Shown here one piece after another: positions 1 to 8,643 of a stretch of 64,000 nt of DNA. Every line of letters starts with the position of its first letter. The first letter of the stretch is position 1. Below the pieces are notes generated by a model. It ran no database searches. It saw nothing but the letters and a program-made list of their open reading frames with translations, and was not told where the DNA came from. The position numbers and the translations under genes were made by a program. Origin of the DNA: CAKUFA01 sp963646285 (GTDB lineage Bacteria > Bacillota > Clostridia > Christensenellales > Aristaeellaceae); contig CAVIWF010000005.1 of assembly GCA_963646285.1 (NCBI GenBank), positions 1-64,000 of the forward strand, read 5' to 3'.

Positions 1-2
1 GG

Positions 3-233
3 AACGATGCCAAAGCAGTGTATATTGGCTGCGAAATGGGCAGCCATATTCAGCCGTCTGGTTTCCACGACTGGAACAAACCCGAAGCCCATGCAGCCAT
101 GTTTTTTGCCGAATATGGTTCCTTGGGCAAGGGTGCAGAAAGGGTGCGGGCTGATTATGTGCATCAGCTGACAGAAGCAGAAGTCAGCACTTATACATTG
201 GAGCAATTTGAGCAGCATGCCCTCGATGTGTAA
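3..233 (+). CDS. Pectinesterase, C-terminal fragment (cut by window edge)
   Basis: The reading frame is open from the first bases of the window to a TAA at 231-233, so the N-terminal part lies outside. The visible 76 residues resemble the end of bacterial pectin methylesterases: a YIGCEMGSHIQPSGFHDWNK strand, then FFAEYGSLGKGAERVR, where an aromatic-Glu-Tyr...Gly-x-Gly-Ala pattern is typical of the family, and a closing QLTEAEVSTYT helix. The enzyme de-esterifies pectin, releasing methanol, outside the cell or in the envelope. The catalytic Asp residues would be upstream and cannot be checked. Assignment rests on motif memory of the family. Confidence 0.8.
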   Translation, partial: NDAKAVYIGCEMGSHIQPSGFHDWNKPEAHAAMFFAEYGSLGKGAERVRADYVHQLTEAEVSTYTLEQFEQHALDV

Positions 234-261
234 ACATACCGAAGTCTGAATTGAATATAGC

Positions 262-300
262 AAAAGAGACGCAAGGTTGTTTTTGCCTTGCGTCTTTTTT
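262..300. terminator. Bidirectional intrinsic terminator between pectinesterase and era
   Basis: A 9-bp perfect stem (GACGCAAGG, 268-276, with CCTTGCGTC, 286-294) is followed by a T-run on the plus strand and flanked by an A-run at 262-265. It can therefore stop the plus-strand pectinesterase transcript and also the minus-strand era transcript that ends at 306. Confidence 0.85.
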
Positions 301-305
301 TCTGT

Positions 306-1199
306 TTATTTGTTGTTGTAGCCTAGGGTTTTCAGGTCATCCATGCGGTTGCGCCAATCAGGGCGAACCTTCACCCACAATTTCAGGTTCACGTGCATGC
401 CAAGCAGCTGCTCAATATCCGCCCGAGCTTCACTGCCAATGGTTTGCAGCATGGCACCATGCTTGCCGATGATGATGCCCTTGTGTGCATCCCGTTCGCA
501 GTAAATGGTGGCATGAATCTCCATGAAGTCATCACTTTCCTTGTTCATGGCCATCATTTCCACACCAATGCCGTGGGGAACTTCATCCCGCAGATGGAGC
601 AGAGCTTTTTCCCGAATCATTTCTGCACAGATCTGTCGTTCCGGCTGATCCGTCATCATATCATCCGGGAAATACTTAGGCCCTTCCGGAAGCCCCTTCA
701 CGAGGGCGACAGTCAAATCTTCCAGACCGTCCCCTGTTTTGGCACTGATCGGCACAATCGCATCATAGGACAAGTCAGCAAAGGAAGCCATCAGGGTCAG
801 AAGCTTTTCACGGGGCAGCAGGTCAATCTTATTGAGCGCCAGCAGCTTGGGCACTTTCTTTTCGGACATTTCCTTCACGATTGCCCGATCCTGCTCCCCT
901 ACCTGGGTCGCATCCACCAATACCAGCACCCCGTCCATGCCGTCCATGGCATCCTTGACGGACTGCATCATATACTCACCCAGCCGGGTGCGGGGGTGAT
1001 GGATACCCGGCGTATCCAGGAAGACCATTTGCCAATCTTCTCGGGTCATAACGCCCATGATACGGTTGCGGGTCGTCTGGGGGCGATTGGACACGATTGC
1101 CACCTTTTCCCCCACCAATGCATTCATCAAAGTTGACTTGCCAACGTTCGGCCTTCCCACGATGGTGATAAAGCCGGAACGGAAATGCTGCTGCTCCAT
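306..1199 (-). CDS. era: GTPase Era, ribosome assembly factor
   Basis: Era binds GTP and the 3' end of 16S rRNA during 30S maturation. The 297-residue product has the G1 motif GRPNVGKS (about 15-22), the G2 region QTTRNRIMG, G3 DTPG (62-65), G4 NKID (123-126) and G5 SAK (about 152), and a C-terminal KH domain with GIIIGKHG (241-248). The frame is open from a TTG at 1214, but that codon overlaps the Shine-Dalgarno AGGAGG (1211-1206). The ATG at 1199, six bases further on, is the better start and gives the normal Era N-terminus. It is the last gene of a minus-strand operon and follows the YbeY-Cdd fusion with 11 bp between stop and start. Confidence 0.97.
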   Translation of the reverse strand: MEQQHFRSGFITIVGRPNVGKSTLMNALVGEKVAIVSNRPQTTRNRIMGVMTREDWQMVFLDTPGIHHPRTRLGEYMMQSVKDAMDGMDGVLVLVDATQVGEQDRAIVKEMSEKKVPKLLALNKIDLLPREKLLTLMASFADLSYDAIVPISAKTGDGLEDLTVALVKGLPEGPKYFPDDMMTDQPERQICAEMIREKALLHLRDEVPHGIGVEMMAMNKESDDFMEIHATIYCERDAHKGIIIGKHGAMLQTIGSEARADIEQLLGMHVNLKLWVKVRPDWRNRMDDLKTLGYNNK

Positions 1200-1210
1200 A
1201 TCCTTCCTCC

Positions 1211-2116
1211 TCAATAAGGTTTGCCATTCAGTTCTGCTGCGCCGAAACCATGGGGCAGCAGCTGTTTCAGGTTCATTTCGTCTTTCTGCCCGTCTCCCCA
1301 GGTAACAAGAACCCGAAGATCCGGTGCAAATTCATTCAGTGCCTGCCGGCATGCACCGCAGGGCCAAGGCGCAGCGTTCTCTGCTGCAATGGCAATGGCC
1401 GTAAACTCGGTTGCTCCCTCGCTGACCGCCTTAAACAGTGCCGTCCGTTCGGCACAGTTTGACAATCCATAGGAGGCATTTTCAATATTGCATCCCTGAT
1501 AAATCCGTCCGTCAGCACACAGCAGCGCCGCACCCACTGCAAAATGGGAATAGGGCGAATAGCTGCGCTTCATGGCTTCCCGTGCCAGACTCAGCAATGT
1601 TTCATCCGTAACGGTGGATTCTCCATCCCGGCTCATGCCAATGGCAGACAAAATCTTTTCTTCCATGGCTCTCATGCTCCTTTGGTCTTCCGCTTCGATA
1701 TGGTCGTAGCCCATCAAGTGACAAATGCCGTGTACCAGCAGATAAGCCGCCTCCCGCATGGGTGAATGGCCATACTCTTCTGCCTGGGCATAGATGTGTG
1801 GAACGGACAGGATCAGATCCCCCAGCATGCAGGCGTCCACTTCATCGTCCAACTCCTGCCGGAGAAGCTTATCTGCTCCCCCTGCCGTTACGCCCTTGGG
1901 ATAATTGATGGTAGGGAAAGAAAGTACATCCGTCGCCCGATCCACCTGCCGATAAGCACGATTGATGGCATGAATCTCCTCATCCCCGCACAAGCGAACA
2001 CTGACCGCGCAGGGGCGAACCACGCCTTCCTGCAAGAGGGCACAGTCTGCCGCCGTCTGCATGAGAGTGATCAGCTTGGGATCCACAGGGACATCCATCT
2101 GCCATAGCAGCTTCAT
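1211..2116 (-). CDS. YbeY endoribonuclease fused to cytidine deaminase
   Basis: One 301-residue frame carries two enzymes. Residues 1-160 are YbeY (16S rRNA 3'-end maturation and ribosome quality control) with the zinc motif HGICHLMGYDH at 129-139. Residues about 170-301 are a cytidine deaminase (cytidine to uridine salvage): SPYSHFAVGAAL at 187-198, CAE at 221-223 supplying the zinc Cys and catalytic Glu, and PCGAC at 252-256 with the other two zinc cysteines. No frameshift or stop separates them; the junction is a short SRDGESTVTDE linker. The start overlaps the pgpH stop (ATGA). In many Firmicutes these are separate genes in the order ybeY-dgkA-cdd-era; here dgkA is absent and its neighbours are joined. 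Confidence 0.93.
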   Translation of the reverse strand: MKLLWQMDVPVDPKLITLMQTAADCALLQEGVVRPCAVSVRLCGDEEIHAINRAYRQVDRATDVLSFPTINYPKGVTAGGADKLLRQELDDEVDACMLGDLILSVPHIYAQAEEYGHSPMREAAYLLVHGICHLMGYDHIEAEDQRSMRAMEEKILSAIGMSRDGESTVTDETLLSLAREAMKRSYSPYSHFAVGAALLCADGRIYQGCNIENASYGLSNCAERTALFKAVSEGATEFTAIAIAAENAAPWPCGACRQALNEFAPDLRVLVTWGDGQKDEMNLKQLLPHGFGAAELNGKPY

Positions 2117-4380
2117 GGCTTTTCCTCCTCGCTATTCGCCTGCTTTGTTTCTTCCACAGGCTTTTCCGTCTTTTCCGGCTCAGCCGCAGACAGGTCACGC
2201 TTGGGCACTTCCACATTGGGATACTCGATCCGCTCATGGAAGACACCGTTCAGCACCGTTGCAAAGGCTTCACAAATGCCATCAATATCCTTCAGGGTCA
2301 AGGGAGAATTGCTCAGCTGGCCGTCATCCAGCTTGCCCTGCACCAGCTTGCGGATAAACCGCTCAATGGCCTGGGGCGTAGGATCGGGCATGGAGCGAAC
2401 AGCCGCTTCGATGGTATCCGCCAGCATAACAATGGCACTTTCCTTGGTGGAAGGGCGGGTGCCGTCATACCGGAAGTCTGCAATATCCACCGGCTTGCCA
2501 TCGGCCTGCTGCAACGCTTTGTGGTAGAAGAACATCACCGGCGTATCCCCGTGGTGCTCCACAATAATCTGCTGAATTTCCGGCGGCAAATGATACTTCT
2601 GCGCCAGTTGCAGACCATCCCGGGTGTGGGTGGTTACAATAGCGGCGGACACGTAGGGATCGGTGCGGTCATGAGGATTATCCCCCATCTGGTTTTCCTT
2701 GAAATACAGGGGACGCTTTAACTTGCCAATGTCATGGAAGTATGCGCCCGTACGTGCCAGAAGAGGATTGGCACCGATTTTTTCCGCCGCCGCCTCTGAC
2801 AGATTGGCAACAATGATGGAATGATGATAAGTACCCGGTGCTTCCAGCAACAGCCGGCGCAGCAAAGGTTGATTCGGGTTGCCCAGCTCCAGCAGCTTGC
2901 TGGGGGTCGCCAGGTTGAACAGGGTTTCAATCACTGGCTGAAGACCCACTGCCACAATGCCGCTGATCACGCCGCCGGCGGTGCACATCAGGCTATTGCT
3001 CATGACCGCATCCAGGTTTGTGGAGGTCATAAGCCCTACGGCAATCATGGTCAGCAGATTCAGCACCGCCACAAGGAAGCCGCTTAAAATGACGCGGACA
3101 CGTTGGGGCTTCCCCTTCAGGAAGAAGACCGCTGCCACGCCGCTGATGATGGAGGTCAGCATCACATACACCAGTTCCGTGGTGTAAGCCGTCGTGCTGC
3201 CAAGCACCAGAGAAGAAGCCAGCATGGCCAAGGTGAACGTACCCACCACGCCAACACGTGCTCCAAGCAGTGCCGTCAGCAGCATGGTGCCCATGGCCAC
3301 AGGAGAAAGGTACACACCGATAAACCGAACGGAAATGACGCACAGACCTGTGGTGATGCACAGCACCACCATCAGCACGGACAATCGGCGCAAATCGTGC
3401 AGCACATAAGGCACCAGCAGCTTCATCAGCACCACCAGCACACCAATGGTAATCACCAGCATGATGGCCGTTCCAAGATAGATGGTCCAGTCAATGGTGT
3501 TGTTATCCAGCAGACCCAGTGCTTCAATCACAGCCACCTGATTGGCTGTGACCCGTTCGCCCTCCAGCACAATATTTTGCCCTTGCAGGAAGGTTACCGG
3601 CTCCACTGCGTCCATGGCCTTCTGCCGTGATTGCTCCGTGGCATCCTGCTCAATGACCATATTGGGCTTTACGCTGGCACGGAGGACAGAAGGAACAATA
3701 TTCTGGAACAGGGACGTTTCAACCTTATAGCCCACGATCTGCAAAATCGTCTGAATTGACTGACTGACTTGACCCTCACGAATGGTGGTATTCAGGGTGT
3801 TCTCCACAGCCGTTGTCACTGTGGACACCATGGTATCAAAGTCTTCCGTGCTGGTGCGCAGCAAGGTAGTCAGCTGATAATTACTGGGGGTGAACACATT
3901 CATGAGTCCCCTGGCATATTCCAGCTCGCTATCCGTAAACGTGCGGGTGCGCACGTCCGTCTCTTCCTCATCATCCTGCCGAAGGGTCAGGCCGTACTGC
4001 TGCACCGTGCGCATTTCATCAAAAATGCTGGCCATGGTAGCAAGTACTTCTTCGCTGGCGCCTTCCTTCAGGTGATAGGTAGGTTCCACAGCATCAGCCG
4101 CCGCCTGCCGCCGCTCCTCGGTGGTGATTTCATCCACCACATCCTTGGTTGCGGTAATCGTATGCCGAGAAATGGTGCCCACCTGCACATCGTACCGCTC
4201 CGGGGCACTAACCGCAACAAACATGGCATACAGCACCAGGCTGCCAAGCAGCACCACCAGTGTGCATTTAGCATCCACGCTGTGAAGCCAACTGCGAATG
4301 CTGCGCAGCCGGTTTTTTTGCTTGCTGCGATCTTTCCTCCTGCGCTTCACGCCGCCTGCCTCCTTCATCAAAGCATCCAT
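2113..4380 (-). CDS. pgpH: 7TM-HD family cyclic-di-AMP phosphodiesterase (PgpH-type)
   Basis: This 755-residue membrane protein matches PgpH/YqfF: a basic cytoplasmic N-terminus, TM1 at about 40-57, a large extracytoplasmic 7TMR-HD region to about 295, seven membrane helices between about 298 and 485, and a cytoplasmic HD domain. Metal-binding HD-family landmarks are TYHHS (517-521), FHDIGK with the signature His-Asp (549-550) and a later IIVEHHGD. Known family members hydrolyse the second messenger c-di-AMP. It is the first gene of the pgpH-ybeY/cdd-era operon, preceded by a full-consensus promoter, and its stop overlaps the next ATG. Confidence 0.9.
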   Translation of the reverse strand: MDALMKEAGGVKRRRKDRSKQKNRLRSIRSWLHSVDAKCTLVVLLGSLVLYAMFVAVSAPERYDVQVGTISRHTITATKDVVDEITTEERRQAAADAVEPTYHLKEGASEEVLATMASIFDEMRTVQQYGLTLRQDDEEETDVRTRTFTDSELEYARGLMNVFTPSNYQLTTLLRTSTEDFDTMVSTVTTAVENTLNTTIREGQVSQSIQTILQIVGYKVETSLFQNIVPSVLRASVKPNMVIEQDATEQSRQKAMDAVEPVTFLQGQNIVLEGERVTANQVAVIEALGLLDNNTIDWTIYLGTAIMLVITIGVLVVLMKLLVPYVLHDLRRLSVLMVVLCITTGLCVISVRFIGVYLSPVAMGTMLLTALLGARVGVVGTFTLAMLASSLVLGSTTAYTTELVYVMLTSIISGVAAVFFLKGKPQRVRVILSGFLVAVLNLLTMIAVGLMTSTNLDAVMSNSLMCTAGGVISGIVAVGLQPVIETLFNLATPSKLLELGNPNQPLLRRLLLEAPGTYHHSIIVANLSEAAAEKIGANPLLARTGAYFHDIGKLKRPLYFKENQMGDNPHDRTDPYVSAAIVTTHTRDGLQLAQKYHLPPEIQQIIVEHHGDTPVMFFYHKALQQADGKPVDIADFRYDGTRPSTKESAIVMLADTIEAAVRSMPDPTPQAIERFIRKLVQGKLDDGQLSNSPLTLKDIDGICEAFATVLNGVFHERIEYPNVEVPKRDLSAAEPEKTEKPVEETKQANSEEEKP

Positions 4381-4420
4381 ACTTTATCCCAGTATTTCTA
4401 TGATTCATGCTTACCTATTG

Positions 4421-4449
4421 ATTATAGGATGAAGTGCTTTTTCTGTCAA
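4421..4449 (-). promoter_or_regulatory. Consensus sigma-A promoter for the pgpH-era operon
   Basis: On the minus strand TTGACA (4449-4444), a 17-bp spacer and TATAAT (4426-4421) make a perfect match to the consensus, about 40 bp upstream of the pgpH ATG at 4380. Confidence 0.85.
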
Positions 4450-4452
4450 TCG

Positions 4453-4492
4453 AAACAGAAAACAGGAAGGAAAAACAGAAAACAGGAAGGAA
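4453..4492. repeat. Two tandem 20-bp copies just upstream of the pgpH promoter
   Basis: The unit AAACAGAAAACAGGAAGGAA occurs twice head to tail (4453-4472, 4473-4492) and the first five bases recur once more. On the minus strand the array is T-rich and begins three bases upstream of the -35 box, where an UP element would lie. Confidence 0.8.
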
Positions 4493-4526
4493 AAACCGTG
4501 GCTTCACGCTTTCCATTTCTAACGAA

Positions 4527-4553
4527 ATAGGGACTGCGCTGCCGCAGCCCCTA
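4527..4553 (-). terminator. Probable terminator of the SH3b/PG-binding gene
   Basis: A GC-rich stem (GGGGCTGCG with CGCAGTCCC on the minus strand, 4-base loop) lies just past the stop codon at 4561. The following tract is only moderately T-rich (TATTTCGTT), so strength is uncertain. Confidence 0.5.
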
Positions 4554-4560
4554 AAGATAT

Positions 4561-7206
4561 TTACTTAATCATGCTTTGCGTTGTCTGCCAACCGGCGTCA
4601 ATGGCCTTCTGATGGCTGGTGGCGTACGGTCCGATGGCTGCCACCTGTGCATCCGTTCTCGGGAAATGGATGCAGACGTGACCAGCAAAGTTGTTATCCG
4701 TCCTATGCTGTACGCCGTGAGGCATGGAGTGGGTGGAGGCCATGTACACCCGGCCATCTGCGAACACAACCCACACAGCCTTCGCATTCCAGGTGTTGCC
4801 GCCAAAGGCTTTCTCCATTTTTGCGGTATCCGCTGCGGTCAAAGGTTCACAATCTGCATGGGCTCCCAGGGAGAACATGTGCACCTGCCAGGAAATGCCC
4901 GTGGAAAAATCATACACCGTAGCATAGGGGTACAGCTTGCACCGTGCCTTGACTTCCGAGTACCAGTTAGCATAACGCACGGAAGAAGCGTTGGGCACAT
5001 AGGCGGCACTGGCATTCGGATTGATGGTGGGTGTGGCTGTTGCAACTGCAGAACCATTTGCGCTGATGGCTGTGCTGCTGCTCAGCTTATCCAGGGTTTT
5101 CGTGCCTGCAATGCCGTCAATCGTCAGGCTGTTGGCCTTCTGGAACGCCAGCAACGCCGTATAGGTCTGCACGCCGAACTTGCCGTCTGCCTTGCCGGAA
5201 AGGTATCCCAAATCAATGAGCCGCTGCTGCATGCTCTTTACTGCATCACTGATGTCACCCTGCTTCAGAGACGTGCTGGCAGCAGGTGTTGCCGAAGGCG
5301 TCGGCGTAACCGCCGTCGTGGAGGAGGAATACAGCAGTGCCAGTGTAGCAGCACCAGCCACACCGTCCCGGCTCAGGCCGTTGGCTTTCTGGAAATTATA
5401 TACGGCTGCTGCCGTGGCACGGCCATAGTTGCCGTCTGCTTCACCGGTCAGGTAACCCAGTTTAATCAGCTTATTCTGCAAGTCGGTAACTGCTGTGCCG
5501 GTCATGCCCTTCCGAAGGGTCGTCAGTGCATCCACCGTGCCCCCTGCGTAAGCTCCTGTGCTGGTCAGCGCACCACTGGAATAGAGCAGTACCTGGGTGT
5601 CATAGCCAGCAGCTCCATCTTCCTGCAGGCCATTCTTCCGCTGGAAAGTCCGGATGGCAGCCACGTCGTCGGCTTTGCAAACGCCATCCACCGTTGCGTT
5701 ATAGTAGCCCAAGGCGGTCAGACGCTCCTGAAGCCGGGTCACCGCATCCCCTGTAACGCCCAGCTTAATCACCGTCACGTTGTCCTTGGTAATCGGCGTA
5801 GGCGTTGGCGTGGGGGTAGGTGCCGGCGTGGCGATCGGCGCAGGCGTAGCCGTTGTGCCTGCTGCCAAAGCATTGATGCTGAAAAGCAGATTGTAGGTGC
5901 TGCTGCCGGCAACTCCATCCGCATCCAAGCCATTGTTGCTCTGGAAGTTTTTCAGGGCAGTTACGCTGCCGGAGCCGAAATTGCCGTCCACCTTGCCGGT
6001 GTAATAGCCCAGATCCTTCAACCGCTGCTGCACCAGTTTCGCATCGTTGCCGGAGCTGCCCTTCTGCACCTTGCTTTCCGGCACGGTGAAAGTGGGTACA
6101 GGGGTAGGTGTTGCAGTGGGCACGGGCGTGGGGGTTGCATCCACAGCAAGCCCATCGCTGCTAAGCAGCAACGCCTGCGTTTCAGCGCCGCAAATGCCAT
6201 CTGCCGTCAAGCCATTCTTTTTCTGGAACGCCTTGGCTGCAGCTTTCGTCGCTGCATCATAGGTGCCGGTAATGTCTCCCGTATAGTAGCCAAGTTCCTT
6301 CAGCCGGGTCTGAATGGTTTCCACCAATTCGCCCGTATTGTTCAGCCGAACAATCACGCCATCTACCGGCGCAAGGGTCATCACCGTTGTCTTGACGCCC
6401 TTGCTGTTCTTGGGCGTACCGCTGTAGAGCATGGCCTGCAGATTGGCGTCCGCAATGCCGGTTACGGGATAGCTATTGGCGGACTGGAAGGAAGTCACCG
6501 CATACTGGGTCGCATCGCCGAATTTACCGTCTGCCTTCCCTGTTAAAAAGCCCAGCTCAATCAATGCGCTTTGCAATGCCTTAACAGCAGAACCCTCGGA
6601 ACCTTTCTGCAGCACCACATAAGAAGTCGTGTTCTCTACAGGCTCCAGTGTAGCAACAGGTGTGGGCGTAGGCGTCACCTTGACCACCTGCTTAAGCACG
6701 ATATAATCCGTCTTTACATAGCCTTCCGTACCATTGTATTCCACCTTGGCGAAGGTGCCGGAAACACTCTTGACTGTCAGCGTTGCACCCTTCGGGATCT
6801 TCTTCAAAATGTCGCTGCTGGTGGACTGCCGTGCCCGCAGATTCACGCTGTCGCTGGTCACCGTGTCATAGGGATACCCGGTCACGGTTTCCACGGGCAC
6901 AGGGGTGGGCGTGACGATGACTGATTCATCGGTCACGATGTAGGTCTTTAAAATGTACCCGGTCCGATTGTTGTAGGTCACTTTGAAGTAGCTGCCAGAC
7001 GCACCCGTTACCGTAACAGAAGCCCCTTGTTCCAGCCGCTCCAGCACGGTAGCCGTAGAGGAAGCCTTGGCACGCATGTTCACCTTGTCGCTTGTCACCG
7101 TCATAAAGGGATAGGACAAGTCTGCCAATGCAGCTGTGCAAAACAGGAGCACCGCCACAAAGAGTGAAAAGGCAAAGCATAGCCCCACATTACGGGTGTG
7201 TCTCAT
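4561..7206 (-). CDS. Secreted protein: two SH3b, six PG-binding repeats, divergent YkuD-like C-terminus
   Basis: An 881-residue envelope protein with a signal peptide (residues 1-28, ending AALA). Two bacterial SH3 domains follow (about 30-95 and 112-173), then six peptidoglycan_binding_1 repeats of about 65 residues, each with an LQ..L..LGY.TG..DG.FG..T..A...FQ..NGL..DG..G pattern, separated by Thr-Pro-rich linkers. The last about 135 residues form another domain in which a His is followed 15 residues later by GHVC, then IHF. This resembles the H-X14-17-[ST]-H-G-C signature of L,D-transpeptidases with two substitutions, so it may cross-link peptidoglycan or be an inactive relative. It has its own consensus-like promoter. 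Confidence 0.85.
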   Translation of the reverse strand: MRHTRNVGLCFAFSLFVAVLLFCTAALADLSYPFMTVTSDKVNMRAKASSTATVLERLEQGASVTVTGASGSYFKVTYNNRTGYILKTYIVTDESVIVTPTPVPVETVTGYPYDTVTSDSVNLRARQSTSSDILKKIPKGATLTVKSVSGTFAKVEYNGTEGYVKTDYIVLKQVVKVTPTPTPVATLEPVENTTSYVVLQKGSEGSAVKALQSALIELGFLTGKADGKFGDATQYAVTSFQSANSYPVTGIADANLQAMLYSGTPKNSKGVKTTVMTLAPVDGVIVRLNNTGELVETIQTRLKELGYYTGDITGTYDAATKAAAKAFQKKNGLTADGICGAETQALLLSSDGLAVDATPTPVPTATPTPVPTFTVPESKVQKGSSGNDAKLVQQRLKDLGYYTGKVDGNFGSGSVTALKNFQSNNGLDADGVAGSSTYNLLFSINALAAGTTATPAPIATPAPTPTPTPTPITKDNVTVIKLGVTGDAVTRLQERLTALGYYNATVDGVCKADDVAAIRTFQRKNGLQEDGAAGYDTQVLLYSSGALTSTGAYAGGTVDALTTLRKGMTGTAVTDLQNKLIKLGYLTGEADGNYGRATAAAVYNFQKANGLSRDGVAGAATLALLYSSSTTAVTPTPSATPAASTSLKQGDISDAVKSMQQRLIDLGYLSGKADGKFGVQTYTALLAFQKANSLTIDGIAGTKTLDKLSSSTAISANGSAVATATPTINPNASAAYVPNASSVRYANWYSEVKARCKLYPYATVYDFSTGISWQVHMFSLGAHADCEPLTAADTAKMEKAFGGNTWNAKAVWVVFADGRVYMASTHSMPHGVQHRTDNNFAGHVCIHFPRTDAQVAAIGPYATSHQKAIDAGWQTTQSMIK

Positions 7207-7265
7207 CCAACAGTTCCCTCCGCATCAACAGAATTGTGGTCAGTGCCCACAAATATCATCAATTC

Positions 7266-7294
7266 ATTGTAAACCCTAAAAATCAAAGTGTCAA
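7266..7294 (-). promoter_or_regulatory. Sigma-A promoter of the SH3b/PG-binding gene
   Basis: Minus strand TTGACA (7294-7289), 17-bp spacer, TACAAT (7271-7266). The GGAGGG ribosome site and ATG at 7206 follow after a leader of about 55 bases. Confidence 0.8.
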
Positions 7295-7342
7295 CATTTT
7301 TTCTTCATCATTTCGTAACATTTCCGTAGAATCCTGCGCACC

Positions 7343-8488
7343 TTACAAAGAATCCATCAATCGGCCGTATGCATCATAAAGATACGCCGTGTCTTCCTTC
7401 TTATCGTGCCAGACATTTTCATCCGGCCAGAGGAAGTCTGTCTCCCCCGGCGTGCTTAAGGTACCAATATTGATGGTCTGATCCTTCTCCATCATTGTCC
7501 CTTCAGGGAAAACGAAGATTTCCTTTCCCTTTCCCGAATACAGATACCAGCCGGATAGATCCACCGCCGCTTCGCCGTTGTTGCGGATGGAAACGGTATC
7601 CTGGGCATTGGATCGGTCGCTGATGACAACGTTGGCCCCATTGTCAGGCAGCTGCGCATCCGGCAGCATGGTCACGTTGGCGATTCCATCTGCCAGGGTC
7701 ACAAGCACGCCTTCCCCTGAATCCTGGGTAACAGCCACTTTTGTGCCGAAGGATTCCAGCAGAGAAACAACGGATTCTGCCGGGGTGTCTTCTCTTTCTG
7801 CCGTGCTGGTAGAAATCACGGCCACTTGGGGCGTTACGTTCCGCACAAGAGAGGAAGAGGTGGCATCGTCCCGGCCATGATGCGCCACTTTCAGCACATC
7901 TGCATGGCTCAGTGTTTTGGCTGCCAGCAAGGTTCGCTCTTCTTCAAACTCCATGTCACCGGTCAGCAGCATGGTGCCTGCTCTTGTTTCCACGTACAGC
8001 ACAAGGGAATTATCATTTTCGCTGTCATTGTTTGCTTCCACAGGGGCTAGCACGGTCATTGTGCCGCCGTCCATGGGCAAGGTATCCCCTGCTTTCAGCC
8101 AGGTGATTTCCTCATTCCGCAGTGCCGCTGCCAGCACCATAGGATGCTTGGCAGGTTTTACATCCGTATAATAGGCGGAAGCATACCAATGATCCACCGT
8201 TATGCCGGACATGGCCAAAGCCCACAATCCCCCCGCATGGTCTTTGTCTGTGTGGGTGAGAATCACGCCGTCCAGATGGGTAATCCCACGGGTGCGTAGA
8301 GCCGCAGACACAGTGCCCCAGCTTTCTGCTGTTCCCGTGTCGATCATGTACCGGGTTGAACCACTTTCCAGCAGCAGGCAGTCCGCCTTGCCCACATTCA
8401 GGGCAAGCAGCGAGGTTTCCTCCGCCGCTGCCACGCCCGCAATGCAAATCATGCACAGTACCAGCAGCATAAGCAGCCATCGTTTCAT
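7343..8488 (-). CDS. Secreted ComEC-like metallo-beta-lactamase-fold hydrolase with lamin-tail domain
   Basis: The product has a signal peptide (MKRWLLMLLVLCMICIAGVA then AAA) and a metallo-beta-lactamase fold with the metal motif HTDKDHAGG and later HHGRDD, as in the hydrolase half of the competence protein ComEC and free-standing homologues. The C-terminal about 95 residues look like a lamin-tail domain (SIRNNGEAAVDLSGWYL core), a module often attached to secreted nucleases and hydrolases. There is no ComEC membrane channel. GGAGG lies 8 bases before the ATG at 8488; an ATG at 8494 is only two bases from it and is less likely. The substrate is unknown; extracellular nucleic acid or phosphodiesters are possible by analogy. 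Confidence 0.82.
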   Translation of the reverse strand: MKRWLLMLLVLCMICIAGVAAAEETSLLALNVGKADCLLLESGSTRYMIDTGTAESWGTVSAALRTRGITHLDGVILTHTDKDHAGGLWALAMSGITVDHWYASAYYTDVKPAKHPMVLAAALRNEEITWLKAGDTLPMDGGTMTVLAPVEANNDSENDNSLVLYVETRAGTMLLTGDMEFEEERTLLAAKTLSHADVLKVAHHGRDDATSSSLVRNVTPQVAVISTSTAEREDTPAESVVSLLESFGTKVAVTQDSGEGVLVTLADGIANVTMLPDAQLPDNGANVVISDRSNAQDTVSIRNNGEAAVDLSGWYLYSGKGKEIFVFPEGTMMEKDQTINIGTLSTPGETDFLWPDENVWHDKKEDTAYLYDAYGRLMDSL

Positions 8489-8583
8489 CTTCATCGCCTC
8501 CGTTCATTTAACGCTCTGCGGATATTTCTTCTTCCTTCAAGAGGTGAAATCCTGCTGGGTGGAGGGCAGACGAACTCCATCTA

Positions 8584-8612
8584 TTGTATTTCGCTGATTA
8601 TTATATTATACT
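8584..8612 (+). promoter_or_regulatory. Sigma-A promoter of the zinc-ribbon membrane protein
   Basis: TTGTAT (8584-8589), 17-bp spacer, TATACT (8607-8612), 31 bases before the ATG at 8644. Confidence 0.7.
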
Positions 8613-8643
8613 AAAGATATCAACATGAAGGGGGTCTCTCAGC

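Noticed and set aside
1200..1214. TTG at 1214 as the start of era
   Set aside because: The codon overlaps the AGGAGG used by the ATG at 1199; the extra residues are not found in Era proteins.
4576..6546. 656-codon open frame antisense to the PG-binding protein
   Set aside because: An artefact of the repeated, codon-biased PG-binding domains; Cys/Arg/His-rich and without a recognisable motif.
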